Shown here in pieces: positions 25,260 through 39,200 of a stretch of 64,000 nt of DNA. This DNA is from Edolisoma coerulescens (lineage: Eukaryota; Chordata; Aves; Passeriformes; Campephagidae), in NCBI GenBank assembly GCA_013397115.1, contig VWZW01007182.1, positions 257,602 through 321,601 on the forward strand, in the 5' to 3' direction. Each line of letters opens with the position of its first letter. Positions within the stretch are counted from its first letter, which is position 1. A program made the position numbers and the translations under genes. The notes under the pieces were generated by a model. The model was not told where the DNA came from. It worked only from the letters and a program-made list of their open reading frames with translations, and made no database searches.

Positions 25260-25293
25260 TGTGTGTGTGCGTGTGTGTGTGTGTGTGTGTGTA
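25260..25293. repeat. TG dinucleotide microsatellite
   Basis: About 17 TG units are interrupted once by a GC step (GTGCGTGT). This is a good candidate for a length polymorphism. Confidence 0.95.
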
Positions 25294-28200
25294 TGCAGGC
25301 AGACGTGCACACATCGATGAAGATTTATCTCAAAAAGCAATGAAAGTGTTTCTGGTTTCCCTGGGCAGTGCTCAGGCAGTCAGCTGTGGCTCAGAGCAGG
25401 CATGTGTGAAGAGAGTCCCCCATCTCCCCTCATCTCACTCATCAGTCCAGGACTTTGATGATGATGTTAAAAGCAATGTCCATGAGACTGAACTCGAGAT
25501 TATGCTTTAGGACTCCTCCCATATCACAGAGGGAGTAGCAGGATTTCTATCTAGACCTGAGAAATAAAGATGTATTTTCTAAGTGAAATACCTTAATCTA
25601 GCTTGCTTAATACAGCTGAAAGCCCCTCAGTGGGCACAGACCATCAGCGGGTCCAGCTGGAGTGAAGTTTAGGCAAGGCCATAACTTGCTTATCAGTAAA
25701 GACTTGTGCTCTGTGACAGTCTTCCCTCCCACTTTTGGAGATCTCAGACCAAACAGGGCTGCTGTGGATACGATGCTTCTCAGTGCGTGTTCAAGTAGCA
25801 CAACTGGATTCCTACCACTCCAGTAATTATCAGGTATACACGAAAGAGCCAATCAAGCACCCAAAAGGACAGGCTGCCCTCTGCTCCCCCCGGGTGCAGC
25901 TGGCTCCTTATTTCAAGCACAATCTTAAATTACAAGGAAAAAGGATTTGCTGCAGAAGCAATGTTGTTTGGTATCAAAAAAGATTCCTCCTTCCTTCTGC
26001 CACCTCCCCCCATCTGCTTTTCATGTTTTATACAAAACTTGCTGCTCTGAACACTCCTGGATTTTCTCCCCTTCTAATAATAAAGAAGCGAATCTGATGT
26101 CTCCCACTGATGGCTTTCTAACCTTCAAAAGCATGTGTTTATCATGAGTTTCAGCTATCCAAAATAGTTTTGACCTGAGGTTACCATGCAGGCTCAGCCT
26201 GCTTCGAAGGGGGTTAAATGGATGATAAGCAAACATTTCATTACAGACCCTTAGTTGTTGTAAGGATGTGCAAATCCCTGAGAAAGATTTTCAGCATATC
26301 CTCTCGAGCAGTGTGGGGCTTTGGACCTGGGAGGTTCACTCAATCAGAGCCCTGCTGTCACTTTGCAAATATCTCCGCTGACTGTGCCCTGCATCATCAC
26401 TTTGTGGGGCCCCGGGTGAGCCACCGGGCTGGGGAGAGATTCCTCCCACCCGATGCACTCTGAGGGATGAGATTTTTAACTCCTAATTGAAAACACTCTT
26501 TTTTTTGCTATCCTGTCCCTTCTCTGGTTTCTGTCTGAGCAGAGGAGTGTGGAGAGGTGCTGATGGAGGGTTGGGTTGCCCTGGGGGAGAACAGTCCTCC
26601 TCCCAGCCCCTGCTTGCTCCCTCATGTCTCAGAGCCACACGCATCCAGAAGTTCCAAACCTCCTGCCAAAACTATTTTGAGCAGCACTATGCCAAGTCCA
26701 CTGATCTGTTGCTGGGCTAGCTGTGTCAAGTGAAAACGGTCCAGTGTGGACATCACACAGCCTTGCCCCACCAAAAGGCCAACAGGCACTGCTCAGAAAG
26801 CAATGCTCATTCTGCGTCTTCCTCAAAACAAAAACACAAAGAGATGACAGCCCTGGTGGCCAAACACACCCTAGTCCCAGAAAGGCACATCTATGAAGCA
26901 CCAGGTATTTTGTCTCTCTCAGCTCTGTGTCTCCTTCCTAATTTAATCCACACTACAGCAGCACTTTATGGGTCACCACTTGCATTCCCAGCCCTGGCTG
27001 TCCAGCCAAGGACGATGTCCCATTTTCTTTATTCCCACCTCTCTTCTATACCCATCCAGCTAAAATGTTCTCAGTGCAAGAGCTTGATCTAGTTGAGGAT
27101 AGAGAAAGGTGAAGCCTGAGAGAGAATTCACAGTTTACACACAAGATGGGCACACCTCATGCCTCTGTTTCCAGCAGCACAGGGAATGGAGGAGTGCAGG
27201 GCACTGTGTGCTTGCTCCATGTGCTCCAGGTTCATTATCCAGTCAGTGGATTGTTGTTCTAGGTCAAGTTTTGGATAAATGCATGAAGAATATTGCACTG
27301 CTGGGGATGAAGCTTCCCAAATCCCTAATTCCAGCTTGATTGCACCAAGGCAATCAGTCCCTCTGGTCTGAAACTGCATGGCTGACATGCTGACATAGCT
27401 GTGCTGTCCTGCTTAGTTTCGTCTGTCCTCAACATCTACTGGTCTCCAGAATTATTTTTCTTCAGTCCCAATCATTCCTGGTGTTGGGCCGTACGTAGCA
27501 GTGTTCAGTACAGCCCCTTATTTCTATGATATCCCTGGGATTAGCGTGGATTTACCTATTTTTTTAAAGAAAAGTGTGCAGGAATACGTCTAATTATGCT
27601 TTGCTAAATATGAAATGTCCTTCTATTTAGCAGATGCTTGGGCCCTACTTTGACCTAACACTGAGTGTTTCAAGTAAACTGCCAGCAGCCCCGTCAAACT
27701 GTTGTGGGTAATTTGGAGTATGAAATGTGTTAAATTATTCAAAGAGCTGAATAAGCATAAACAGGCAGTACAACAGGAGAGATATGCATACCCAGCGATG
27801 CTGGTGTGACATTTAATACATCATATTAGCACTCCTGTTAGTACAAAGAGCTGGATGCCTCGCACAGCAGCCTGCAAATTCACAGGCAGAACACAGCCTA
27901 GCTGCATTTTGCCCCCCATATAGCCTCCCTCCAACTGTTTTCCTTTGAAAAGCTACATACTGCTTGCCTATAACCAAAGGTGAAAGTTGGGAAGCAAAAT
28001 TTGATTCCTTCCTGAAATGCAAAGTGCATGAGGTCCACCTAACCCACCTCTGCTTCATGCTGGTATCAATCATCCTGCTGAGAGCAACTGTCTGATTTAG
28101 AACAGTGGTGCTAAAAAAATCAGAATCAGGCTCAAAATTCTCTGGTGCTGGAAAGTGGACCCCAAGACAGACAGACTCTGCATAGCAACAGAGCTGAAGC

Positions 28201-29971
28201 AGCAGAGAACACACGCAGGATCATAACACATGTCTAGCTCAGAAATACATCTAAAATGCCATGTCCTAGTAAAAGCTGACACTAATTCAAGACAAAACCC
28301 TGCCTTTTACCTACTGTGGAAGCAGTCCATTATTTCTTATCCTTCAAAACAAAGAGTGTTTTCAGGTTATAGAGTATTTCTGAGTTCTCAAGAGATTACA
28401 CTTCAGGGGATGAATGAGATGCTTCTGTAGTCAGGGTTTCGTGATGGCGAGCAGCAAGGGGGAGGTGATTCGACTTTGAAAGCTTTTTCCTAATCTCAGA
28501 AAAGAAAAAAAAAATCCAACCTGTACTGTGGAGAAGTTTGGGCCTGGCAACCCAATCTTTACTGCTTGGTTTGTCAATGAAAATAAAAATAAAACTTAAA
28601 AAAAACAATCCATACAGCCAACTCACAACAAATAAATGGAATGATGTCTCCTGAGAGTGGATGGAAGCCCCAGTGATGGAGGTAAAGTAGCCTGGACAAA
28701 GCACTCATGGATGTGGAAATTCTGTCAGCAGCATGCCTGGATCAGCAAGGGATGGACCAGCTGACCTTAAAGGCTTTTCCCTTTCTTTTAATTTCCCCCT
28801 TTTTTCTTTTTTTTCATTTTCCTCCCTACGGTTTTAAGTAAGGGGCTGTGAGGCAGCAGAGATCCTTTGTGCCAGGGAGAAGTCTGATTTTAAGTGGTTC
28901 TGGAGCTAGTTTGCTGGCTAGCATACAGCCACCAGTTTTGTCCCGTTTCATTTACACTAAAATTTGATTTTGACATTCTCTTAGAAGGTGAGAAGAGACA
29001 TTGGTACATTTTTTTTCACACTCCTTTGGGACAAATACATTGCAGGGTGTCTCTTGGCTCTCCTTTTCCTTGCTTCTAAACTCCATTTAGTGATAACACG
29101 GGATTGATAAGTCTAACTTCATGAAAAATGTTTACTAGCTTTGTTATCATGAGTGCTTAGTGATACTAAAAGGAGCATAGCTCAGTTTTCAGATGGTGAA
29201 GGGGAACTTGTAATATAGGCACTTGGAAAAACTCCATTTGAATTCATAATCCAAGCCAATTTTTGTTCCTTTTGGAGAGAACTACAGAAAAAATATTAAA
29301 TGTCAACTTGCCAAAAACATAACCTCTGCCTATAAACACAATGGAGACGGACAAACATTGTGTGGGGAAATGTCAATTCACATTCAAATCTTAATATAAA
29401 TTTGGGATTTGCAAATACTTTGAGACGTACAAGTTGGCTGTTTCCCTAGGAAAATGTATCAATTATTTAGGAGTGTTTGTGAGAAGCCAGCTTAAATTCA
29501 TAACAAGACTCTCAGTTCAAGAAATATGAATCTAAACATCAAGTTCACTTAGTCAGGCAACAAAACCAAACCAATCTCTCCATCCAAACTGAACCAAGTA
29601 GCCAACATCTAGAACCACCTACTGAAATTATGTGAGAACCATTTAAAATTATGAGTTGATACAAAAAAGCTTTTTGCCTTCTCATAAATATCTCAAAAAC
29701 AAAAAGGGGGGAAAAAAGCCTGTATTCTCCATTTCCCCTGTTGCTTACACCAGTCTTTCTGATTTAGGGAGGATCACTTCTCTGAGCCAGCTCCTCTTCC
29801 TCATAAGGCAGCTGGGAAGAGGGAAACGTAGGCTGAGTCTATATTTGTATATCTGTTTGGATTAGAAATGTGCTTTTATCTCCCAATCACCCCCACAGTC
29901 TGCGCTGGGGTGTGTGTTACACAAGGTCAGATAAAAATAACAAAACTTGGGCCCAAACTGTTGAAGGAAAT

Positions 29972-30219
29972 TAGTTTCATGGGACCATAGTGGAGGAAGC
30001 AAAAAACAAATCATCCACAAATATGTACAGCACAGAAATCAGGCCCACAGCATCAGCTATTGACCTCCTTGGAGTAGCTCCTAAGGTGATGGATGACTTA
30101 TTGATATCGATGCCATCACACTGGAGGCAAAACCGTCTAGGGAAGGACTGGGAAAGGCAGCCAGACCATCGAGGACTGGTTGACATTGCTTGGGAGCCAA
30201 AGTGAGCTCCAAGGTTCAT
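29972..30219. other. Segment open on both strands with an Onecut-like core; function unknown
   Basis: The plus strand is open from just after a TAG at 29969-29971 to a TGA at 30203-30205 (about 77 codons). The minus strand is open over 29977-30219. The plus translation has balanced polar composition and ends ...VDIAWEPK, but matches no family I know. In the middle, GTGATGG (30086-30092) and CCATCAC (30113-30119) flank TATTGATATCGATG, which contains ATTGAT and ATCGAT steps of the kind bound by Onecut and homeodomain factors. It may be a conserved non-coding element, an old exon, or chance. Confidence 0.25.
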
Positions 30220-31026
30220 CCACTTCCCAGCACCTCAGCAATAAAAATAAATCCTATTAACTTCCATCACAATTGAATTCTCGTTCAACTCTGCCACAGT
30301 AGCCAACTCTTATTAGAGAGAGGGCACGTCAAGAGCCCACACTTAATCCCTACTCTGAAATCTACCTGGCATTGGTCGACATCCTCTGGTAGTGAGAGAC
30401 TCGACAGGCTTGTGAGATCCTGGAAATTGGTTCAAAGAGGCTGGAGAACACTTTTGTGGATCTAGCTGGCTGCACAGAGGAGCTGAGTCCCTTTTCCTTG
30501 CTGACTTTATGTGCAGCAAATACACCGCATAAAGCACAATGTATTTATTAAGAAATACTTAATTGCAGATTAGTTCCTTTTAAACATTTTAAGCTACCTA
30601 CTAAACCAGATCTGGTAATAAAAGCTAAAGCCAAAAAACTTGCAAAATTTCATAAACAGAGAAAAAATAACTTTAATGGCCATTGCTATGGTTTAAATTA
30701 GAAGAACTGGGAGGGTGAGGAGAGATTTCTTTGAAGTGCCTTCATCCTCCAAGGAATATTGCTGCAGTTTTTTGCTGATGTTCATTCTCACAAGCCCAAC
30801 TATTTTGTGAGTCACCTGGAACTGGTTTCAAATTTAAAATACTACAATCTAGAAGTCTTATTGCATCTAACCTCTCTGCAGCTTTCTAAGTTCTTCTAAA
30901 TGACTTCTACAACTCTGCAAGGCTTTGTTTTGCCTTGAGTTTTTTGTTCAATTTTTGGTACGTGTATTTTATTTTTTAAACAAGTTCTTCATGCATAGCA
31001 CCCCTTCAAAGCAAAAGCCCCCACCC

Positions 31027-31045
31027 TTTTTTTTTTTTTTTTTTT
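31027..31045. repeat. Poly-T run, 19 bases
   Basis: A pure T homopolymer. A 15-base A run follows at 31121-31135, so the two could pair as a foldback across about 75 bases. Confidence 0.9.
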
Positions 31046-31120
31046 GTGTTAGATATGAAACTATTTGTGGCATTCTTGTGCATGCTACATGAAATAAGAT
31101 CAAAGAGAAGTCACAGAGCT

Positions 31121-31135
31121 AAAAAAAAAAAAAAA
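31121..31135. repeat. Poly-A run, 15 bases
   Basis: A pure A homopolymer and the complementary partner of the T run at 31027-31045. Confidence 0.9.
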
Positions 31136-34100
31136 CATTAACTTTCTCTTTTCTTCCTGCTTTACTTATGTAGTAGATTTTACAGTTTCTCTGCAATAGC
31201 CAAGCTGCACTTACTGTTTTCTTTACATTCCAATTGCTGATGTCAGTGATGCCTTCATACACACTTCATCTAGCCTAGAAGAGTACAAGAAGAGCCAAAG
31301 CTGAAAAAAAAATACTGAAAGCTTTCATAACAGCCTTTATCCAGCAAGTTGCAAAGAGGGCTCATTTTGCACTTTCGTGGTATTTAATGAAAACAATTTC
31401 AAAGTTGAATTGTCCTCAAGCACTTTCAGTTTTGTTTTCTTCTTCTCATTCTCCTTTCTTGTTCCCCATCAGTGAATGGACTCAATAGCAGTAGAAAGCC
31501 AAAATACTCCATCATTGTGCCCTTTCAATGGGCCATAACGATACCAAGGCTGCATAGTGTATTAGGCAATACAGTATGAATAAGCGTCTCCTTTTATTTA
31601 ATAATCTGGATTTTACAGGTCGTTCCTGGGAAAACTGTACACACATCTGTGCAAGTTTTCCACAGGAGCACACAGAGCTGTTATCATTTGCCAGAACTTT
31701 CTCATTTTAGTCCTAGAACTGTCATTGTCAAACCCATCCTGTGTTTCTTATTGACTGAGAGGTAGCATGAATCCATACTGAAAGCTCTCCAGGGCCTTTA
31801 AAAGGTTTTTGTGTCTGTAACAGCACATCTATCTAATCTGCAATGGTCTGCTCACTTAAGAACATTAACTGGTAGAGATAAGCACAGGTTTCCAGTTTCT
31901 TACCTGGAGGGCAGTAGTTAGGTGGTTTATAGGCAAGATGACCTCAGGTTGTCGCCAACTTTATCCTGTTATTCTGGGTGCTCACACAAATGTCTGAAGT
32001 TGTACATGTCATATTAGCAGCCACCTGAAGGCTGGATGTGCTATCCATTCTCCTCCTTCACAGGAATGGGGGAGAAAGTGATGGGAATGCATCCAGTGCT
32101 TTCAACAAGTCCTAAAGAGGAAGAAGGAGAACAAAGTGAGCAACACAGTGACTTCATGAGTAGATTTTCATGCACTAATCAGCTTGCCCTCAAGAATCAA
32201 GAACAGAAAATCTGAATCCATGAGCATCATGCAGAAAAAGGCAGAGTGCAGATCAACAGAAGGGATTCTTGATAATTTGAAAGATATTTTGTATAGTCTA
32301 TTTAGATTATTTAAGAGTTTTCATCAAAGAAAATCAACTGCCTTACCTGATGTTTGATGTTTCCATAGTCTTCACTGTTCTTCTGTCCATCCATCCCCTT
32401 TGTCATGGCAGTGTGGCTGTCTCAGATCGCTGCTACATCCAATGGAAAGTTGCTGAATACAGAAAAAAACACAATCAGGACAAACAGGGTAAACTGGGAC
32501 CCCTGAATCCAGCAGTGGAAGGATTTTGTGTTCCTTTTAAGCACAGGGCAGGGTTATATTTTTTTTTTTCTGCTAGACTCTGGCCTGGGTCACATCAGGC
32601 TCTAGTGGTACTTCAGCAGCATCACACCACAAATGGGTGACCCTGAGGTGACACAGTCTCATGCCTGGGTGCAAGGAAAAGAGTGGATCTGACCTTTGGG
32701 TTTTGCAGCTTTCACGCTTTGATCAACCCCTACTCCATTAACAGATGAAAGTTCACCTGCAAGAAGACACACCCCACACTTAGTATACTAAGTCTCTGAT
32801 TTGCTAATCAAAATAAATAAAGTACTTGTGATTAATTTGGACAAGTAGCATCAGTCAGGTGGCTATGGCATCTGCTTGACATATTTCCCATTCCTTTTCT
32901 ATCACATGATGAAGACTCTCTGTACTAGTAAAGCAAGGTATTATAAATTCCATATCCAAATTTTCCACCATGCCAGCAATTGTTTTAAGCCTGCTTCTTG
33001 TGCCTTTTATCTCTCTTACAAATCTTGAAGGGAATCGGATTCATCATTACACAAATGGCCTTTATTTCTGGCTGTTAAAAACCTGATGATGAGCAACATT
33101 TCCAAGGAAGAAAAAGCAGTCAATTTCCGAAGCATGTGCAGAGTTAATGTCTGCAGTAATTGCGACTAAGTACGGTAGAGCAGAGATGCTCTGCCAGCTG
33201 GAGCCAGGGATTAAAAAGGAAACATCTGTGCTGAGATTATAGGAGCAGAGGAAGCTGTGGGAAGGAAGGAAGCGAGAATGCCCATGTAGGTCCACCTACC
33301 TCATTTGAACTTCTCCTTTTCCCCATGGTTTTGTTTTCCTCTCACTAAATTCTACGTATTTACCATCATGAGTGCAAAGAAAAGCCTGTCTGATTTCTCT
33401 GATGTTTGACCTTTCCCTTAGACCATCCTCATGGCCACGCATCGTACCAAAATGAGTCCTAGGAGAGGGAGTTGGGCAGATGCTTAAAACTGAGCATATT
33501 TTAAAGTGATTTGCTGAGCAAGGACACCTTTGGGCATAACGACTTGAGATAACACTTTGGGCCTCAACCAACAAACTACTTACAATGAATCTAACTTTAG
33601 GCAGACAAGAAGCTCCCTCAGTCTCAGTGGGACTGTACATAAACTTAAATTTACATGAGTTTAATTATTCAGCTAGTCTAAGAGTTAAACAAGGAGAAAG
33701 GCTAAAGTCCAACAGCAAAGGATTGCCCATTATATCAGAATTGGAATGCATCATTTAGATATTGAATACTGACTGCCTTCTTAATTCTGCATTCAATAGA
33801 ACATGCTGAATGTAATGAAAATGGTGTTATTTTCAGGTATCAGAATTTTAAAACCTGTCCTTCCTTTAGGAATTTTTTCCCTTTCATTCTTACTTAAATA
33901 GTGAATGAAAGCTACAGGAGATGCATTCCAGTAAAATAATAAAAAAAGTCTGGTGGCTAGGTAATGCGTTAAGGAAGAGGAGACAAAACAATTTTAAAAA
34001 CATAGCAAGGAGAAATTTCTATGCATGCACAGACACACATTTATCTAGTCAGCTTAAATTCTAATGAAATATTATATGTTGCTTTTATCCTTCCCAGTAC

Positions 34101-34282
34101 TGAAGATTTACAAGTTTGCAGTAGATTTGCAGAAATTGCCCTTTGTACAGGAAGGTCAAAAAGAGATTAGAGAACTCTTCACTTCCACAATATTTTGTTT
34201 TTATTTTTATTTCTACTCCAATTGCCTTTGAACTCGTGTTCCTTTGGTGAGGTGAAAACTCAGGGGTGAAGGAATTGAAGGT

Positions 34283-34315
34283 GGGGAGAAGGAGGGAGGG
34301 GAGGAGGAAGAAAAG
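34283..34315. repeat. Pure purine tract
   Basis: Thirty-three bases contain only A and G, with G-runs of 3-4. Such tracts can form triplex DNA under strain. There is no gene next to it. Confidence 0.8.
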
Positions 34316-36566
34316 CTAGAAGGGAATTACTCCTTTCAAAAATAAATCAATCAATAGAAAAAGCACAGAAGTATTACTTTAAAAAAAAAAAAATTCCCAG
34401 AGCCAGCACACACACTCCATTTCTACTAATTGGATTGTGATGTGTTTGCCTTTAATATGTGCAGCCAGCCCCTATGCCCTGCCTTGTGCACATGTCATGT
34501 CCTTTTAACATCAGCAGCCACTGGCCTGATTCTCAGTCCTTGATAACATGTTCCCAAGTAGTATCGTGTAACGAGGGGGAACGGAGAGGGAGAGGTGGGG
34601 GAGAGCAGCCAACGCCAGCACAAGCGATTGGTGGCTTTGTTGAAATGCTACAGACAATTCTCCTCTAATCGCTGACCCTTTCATTTGATTTCAATTCTTT
34701 GTTTCTTGTTGATACGTCGAGGAAAGGCTACATCGGCCATAAAACGAAAGGATGGATTCAAGCAGGGTTTTTCCCTAATCCGCTCTCCTCCTTTCTCTCT
34801 CACCCTGCTTTCAGCAGATTTTCAATATCATTAGTTTCTCTGAGTGTTTGCATTTCTCTGTTCTCGTTTAGAAAGGGAAGAGCTGTCAGAGACCACAAAA
34901 ACTGTATTGGGTTCAAACCACAGAAGTTTGAATTGCTGCAATAGCATTGATGAAATCCTAAAAGACAGTGAAGCTAGGGAAGAGCACAATGAGCAAGGAA
35001 AGGACACCTGCTTGCTCCATCCTCTCTCAGACCAAGGACCCTCTTTCTACTACACCATTAGACTCAAAATGTTATCTATTTATTTTAAGCAATTTGCTGA
35101 AATAACTTGCAAAGGCCCCCTTTGTCTACCTGGTGGGACAACACATTCTCTGTACAGGAGCCCTCTGTATTACTTGGCTGCCAGAAAAATCCAAAGAAAT
35201 TTATGAGCTGCACCTCCAAAATATTTTCCTTTCTTTTCGCTCACTAACTCTGTAAAAAGCATCATAGAAAACTTCAGATGCAAGTATTTTGCCGGTTCCT
35301 TAAGGAAAGAAACAGGTTAGCCATTTAACTCTACTGCTCTTTTAGTGAGATTGCCCAGACAGGACGTTTAGAGTAAAGGATTTTGAAAATAATTGCTTCC
35401 ACCATCACTAAAAGTGAAATGCACTTGAATAACATTGACCTTCTTTTAAAGTGTGTAGATGCTTCTGCACAGGTTAAATGCCAGATTAAAGCCTACATGG
35501 TCTTTTTGAGTGGCATGTGAGCAGAAATCAGACAAGACCCAGACATCACGAAACAGACTTTGCGCTTATTCTGGGACCACATCTGAGTGCCCGATCATTT
35601 TGCCGGATTTTTTTCCATTTGATTTATAAGAAGAGAGCAGTGAAGTCGGACTGGGATACATCAGACCGCAAATTACACCAGACTTTGAGGTCTCACTGGT
35701 TGACTCTCCGGGGTTTATCTGAACTAAGTGCACATTGGGTTTGCTCAATGGAACCTTCTCCTAAATGTAGTTTCTCACCGGGTTCCTGGTGTGTCCATAT
35801 TGGTGTGAATAAGAGATACCTTCTGGTTCAGTGAAGATACAAGTTTGCCTGCAAAGTTACTCAGTCAACCTCTCCAATGTTTACTTTCTGCTTTAAAGTG
35901 AACTAGAGGACTTTTTGGACTTTGTTATGTCAGAACCACCAAACTCACCTGCAGTGGCTTTTCCTGAAATCTGAGATCCCAAGTGATACTTTGCCTAGAG
36001 ATCAGCCCTTGAATATCCTGAAAACAAGTTAAAAGTAAAATTTCATCCAGCAGGGATGAAAAATGAAGTCAGGTTCACAAACACAAACCAGAAAAGTGAG
36101 CATACTGCCTTCCTTTTTTAAGTCATAACAAATACCAAACTCTGTATATTCCATCTCCTTTAAAAAGGATTTATGGCACTATTCTTTGCCACACAGGTGG
36201 TGGTGTGCAGTGGGGTAGCACAGAGATCAGCCTCCCTTTCCTGTTCTGGTCCTCAGCTATCCCAGATCACCAGCTAGGTGACAGGCACCTGCCCTTAGCA
36301 TCTCTCATCGTGTTACCGGTTAAAAACAAAGGTGCAGAAGCAGCAGCTTTGAAATTTTGTGAAAAGACATCTTATGGCTGTCCTTATCAAAACAGATAAA
36401 GAATTTTAACCTGTAGCTTTTATCACTTTACACAGCTGAGCCATTTGTTTTCTTAAACCTCTCTGACCATCTCTTTGGGCAAGACCAGGTAATCCAAAGC
36501 TTTCAACCAATGACAGACACTACAGAGAATAAAAGAGCACCAGCATGGACCATTTCAAAGAAAACC

Positions 36567-36588
36567 AATGCAAACTTAATGCAAACTT
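36567..36588. repeat. 11-bp tandem duplication carrying octamer-like ATGCAAAC
   Basis: AATGCAAACTT is repeated exactly twice. Each copy holds ATGCAAAC, one base from the POU octamer ATGCAAAT, and the 11-bp period places both on the same face of the helix. Confidence 0.75.
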
Positions 36589-37107
36589 AAAATATCCATG
36601 GAAAGGGGGAAATAAGCTAGCACATGGGAACTCAGCACTTTACTCACTTTCCTTAAGGAAATACTAGTAGCAATAAAAAACCCAAACCATCAGGAGCTCC
36701 AGGAAAAAACACAAAGAAACATCTAAATCCTTAAAGCAGTAAGGATCCTGGCTGATGCAGCTTGAAACATCAATTAGTTCCTCCCTTGACCTGTGTTTGA
36801 TTAGCAGATGTGCACATCCTGAACTCTGAAACCTCTCCTGCACCCTAATTGTGTGGCACTCTGCTCTCCATCCCAGTTCTGCTGCCGTGGGTTTCAGTGC
36901 ACTGGCACAAGCTGCTGACAGTCCCTGTACCTGCAAGCTGAGCCCATGCCGTGCCATGCACTAGTCAGATGTGCTGCTTACCAGCGTGTTATTGTGAGCA
37001 AAACCCTGTAATGCAGCAGCTTGGCAAGGGAATAGTTTCCCTTTTATCTCTTATTAAAGGGGATCAGGTGTTTGCCCATGAGAACTGCACTCTAAGCTAC
37101 ATGATTC

Positions 37108-37121
37108 TTTTTTTTTTTTTT
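37108..37121. repeat. Poly-T run, 14 bases
   Basis: A simple homopolymer. No element body was recognised beside it. Confidence 0.85.
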
Positions 37122-38001
37122 CTGGAATATGCCCATAAACTAGATATGTGTCTGTTTAAATAAGCATAAAATTATGAGTATCCTGCAGCAAAAATGAGAC
37201 AGCAGTGTTCAGGAGTAATGTGGATTAAAAAGCTTATTCTTTTCCCCTTCCATGACTTTGGTGGTGAACTTTGAGCCTACGGAGAATTTTCAAGGACACA
37301 GAAGAAGTGTCCCTACAGCTGACAAAGCCTTTTTAGAATAAGCTTTTCTATGCATTTGATTGAAAAGTATTGGTATAAAAGCTGTGATCTGTATTTATGG
37401 GCACATATAATCCTCAGTGTGCTGGCAGCTCTACTCTCCACTTTTCCAGACAGCACAGAGGACTTTACTGTTCTCTGAGTTGAGACCAAAGAGCTTTATT
37501 AGTTGCACTGACTGCAGGATTCTCGTGTTCTGGAGCCTTCTTATTTTAAAGCCTTTCATTTCCCAAGACAGCTGCAAGGTGTCCCTTCAAGGATTTTGCT
37601 TTTTTGATTTATACTTTTATACACTCAAATCTCAATCGAGATATCCCAGCCTCATTCCGTTCCTGACCTTACACTATCAAACTGGGCTGACCCTCCATCT
37701 CTCAGGACTGGGCTGGACTCCAGCCCAGGTTATGGAAGCACTGGGGCAGAGCTGCCAAGCAACCCATCAACCGAATCCCAGGGAGACACTTCACCCAGAG
37801 CCGCTGCCGGCCACGCCAGCCCGCTCAACTCTCCACCCTCTGAACTTCTGACTCCAGCCTTGTTTTTAACCAAGGGTTCGTCCTGGGTTCACTTTGTTTT
37901 TCTGAGAAAATCCTGACCAAGCTGAGCACGGCGATCCCGCAGATGGCATGGAAGTGGATGACATGGGGCAGAGAACTGCAGACAATACTGAGAATTGTCA
38001 T

Positions 38002-38039
38002 NGGGAGAATTTTTCTTTTTTTTTTTTTTTTTTTTTTTT
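38002..38039. repeat. Ambiguous base and long T-run
   Basis: A single N at 38002 is followed by a T-run at 38010-38039 broken only by one C. The run was probably hard to assemble, so length and flanking bases are uncertain. Confidence 0.9.
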
Positions 38040-39185
38040 GTTAAAAAAGCAGCAATTTCAGCTAGGAGTGAGCTTGTTGGCAGTGAGTTGGAGTTCCTGA
38101 GAGCCAAGGCACCTGCTTCTGGTCATTGTTCTCCATCTACCACACCTGTAAGCGTGAGGATATCCAGGTATTCGATAAGCTCCAACCTCAGCCAAGAAGA
38201 TCCAGCCTGCAGAGAGGCAACACCCAGGGGATGACACTTTTGTATCACAAATCTGCAAGTGAAACACACCCAAATGAAATAAATACCTTCTCATTACATC
38301 ATGAGGCTTTTTTTAACTTTAAAAGAAAGGGAAAAAAGGAGATGCTTTACTGGAATAACCTTACTGTCAGGATCAGACTGGAAAAATGCAGCTGCTGCAT
38401 AAACCTGTGGCCGAAAATCCTTTCACTGTCAGAAAGCCCCTGTTCTGCACAATATATTTCTCTTAAACTAATACCTTTAAAAAAATAATCTTTAGAAGTA
38501 AGAGAAAAGAAGCTCTTATTCAGGAGAAACTGAGGCAATTTGAGCCAGTATAAGCTGGATTAGCTTCCAGCATGGAAGCCATTTAAATAAACCTCTAAAC
38601 AGTCCTTAGTACTTGCTTAAATAATAAAGGGGGAAAAATAGAGGTTTTAAAGCTGGAGGTCTATAAAATCTCTATTCCTGTCCTATTCAAGAGCCACCCT
38701 TAGCTGCTGCTGATGAGAGCAAAATTGGGAGCAAATAATACTACCATCCTGCTTCCTCAATAATGCCTTTAAAACATATAAGTGCCAGTTGAATTAGCCT
38801 ATTTATAAGACTTCTTTTTTCCCCCTGACTGTAAACTCCTAATGACTCTCCGTTACACAATGCAATTCAATATGACTCAAGCTTCCAGGGGTCTTGATCC
38901 CCTCTAGATAGTGTACCACAAAAGTGATTTATAAACTACAGTCTGAGAAAGTCACAGAGACTGAAGTGATTTGAGAAAATAGTTCAGGCTTGTAAGTGAA
39001 TACAAGTGCTATGAATTCCAATGACAGAATAATACCCCCTCCCCAAATCTTTTTTTAGCTCATTTCATACAGCAGAGAGAAAGGTAATGTTGAAGGAAAG
39101 AGAGGAAAGGAATAAAAAGCCCAAAGGGGATAAGAAAATTGAGAGCTGTATGGTGAGGGCTAATCAGGCATGCACGAAAGTAAGA

Positions 39186-39200
39186 ATTTTTTTTTTTTTT
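39186..39200. repeat. Poly-T run
   Basis: A simple T homopolymer of about 15 bases in otherwise ordinary sequence. Confidence 0.8.

Larger units (their letters stand above)
19261..31026. other. Gene-less stretch, sparse simple repeats
   Basis: Apart from the TG microsatellite, T-rich repeats, palindromes and the two-strand open segment at 30.1 kb, I see no gene and no CR1 copy. Open frames stay below 135 codons and have chance-like composition. The CR1-free run of about 31 kb (16.7-47.9 kb) spans this stretch. Confidence 0.5.

Noticed and set aside
31911..31926. CTCF-like CTGGAGGGCAG
   Set aside because: The core matches only partly and the upstream half of the motif is missing.
37417..37851. 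144-codon plus-strand frame
   Set aside because: The C-terminal half is Pro/His/Leu rich, as in translated GC-rich junk. No domain or splice evidence.
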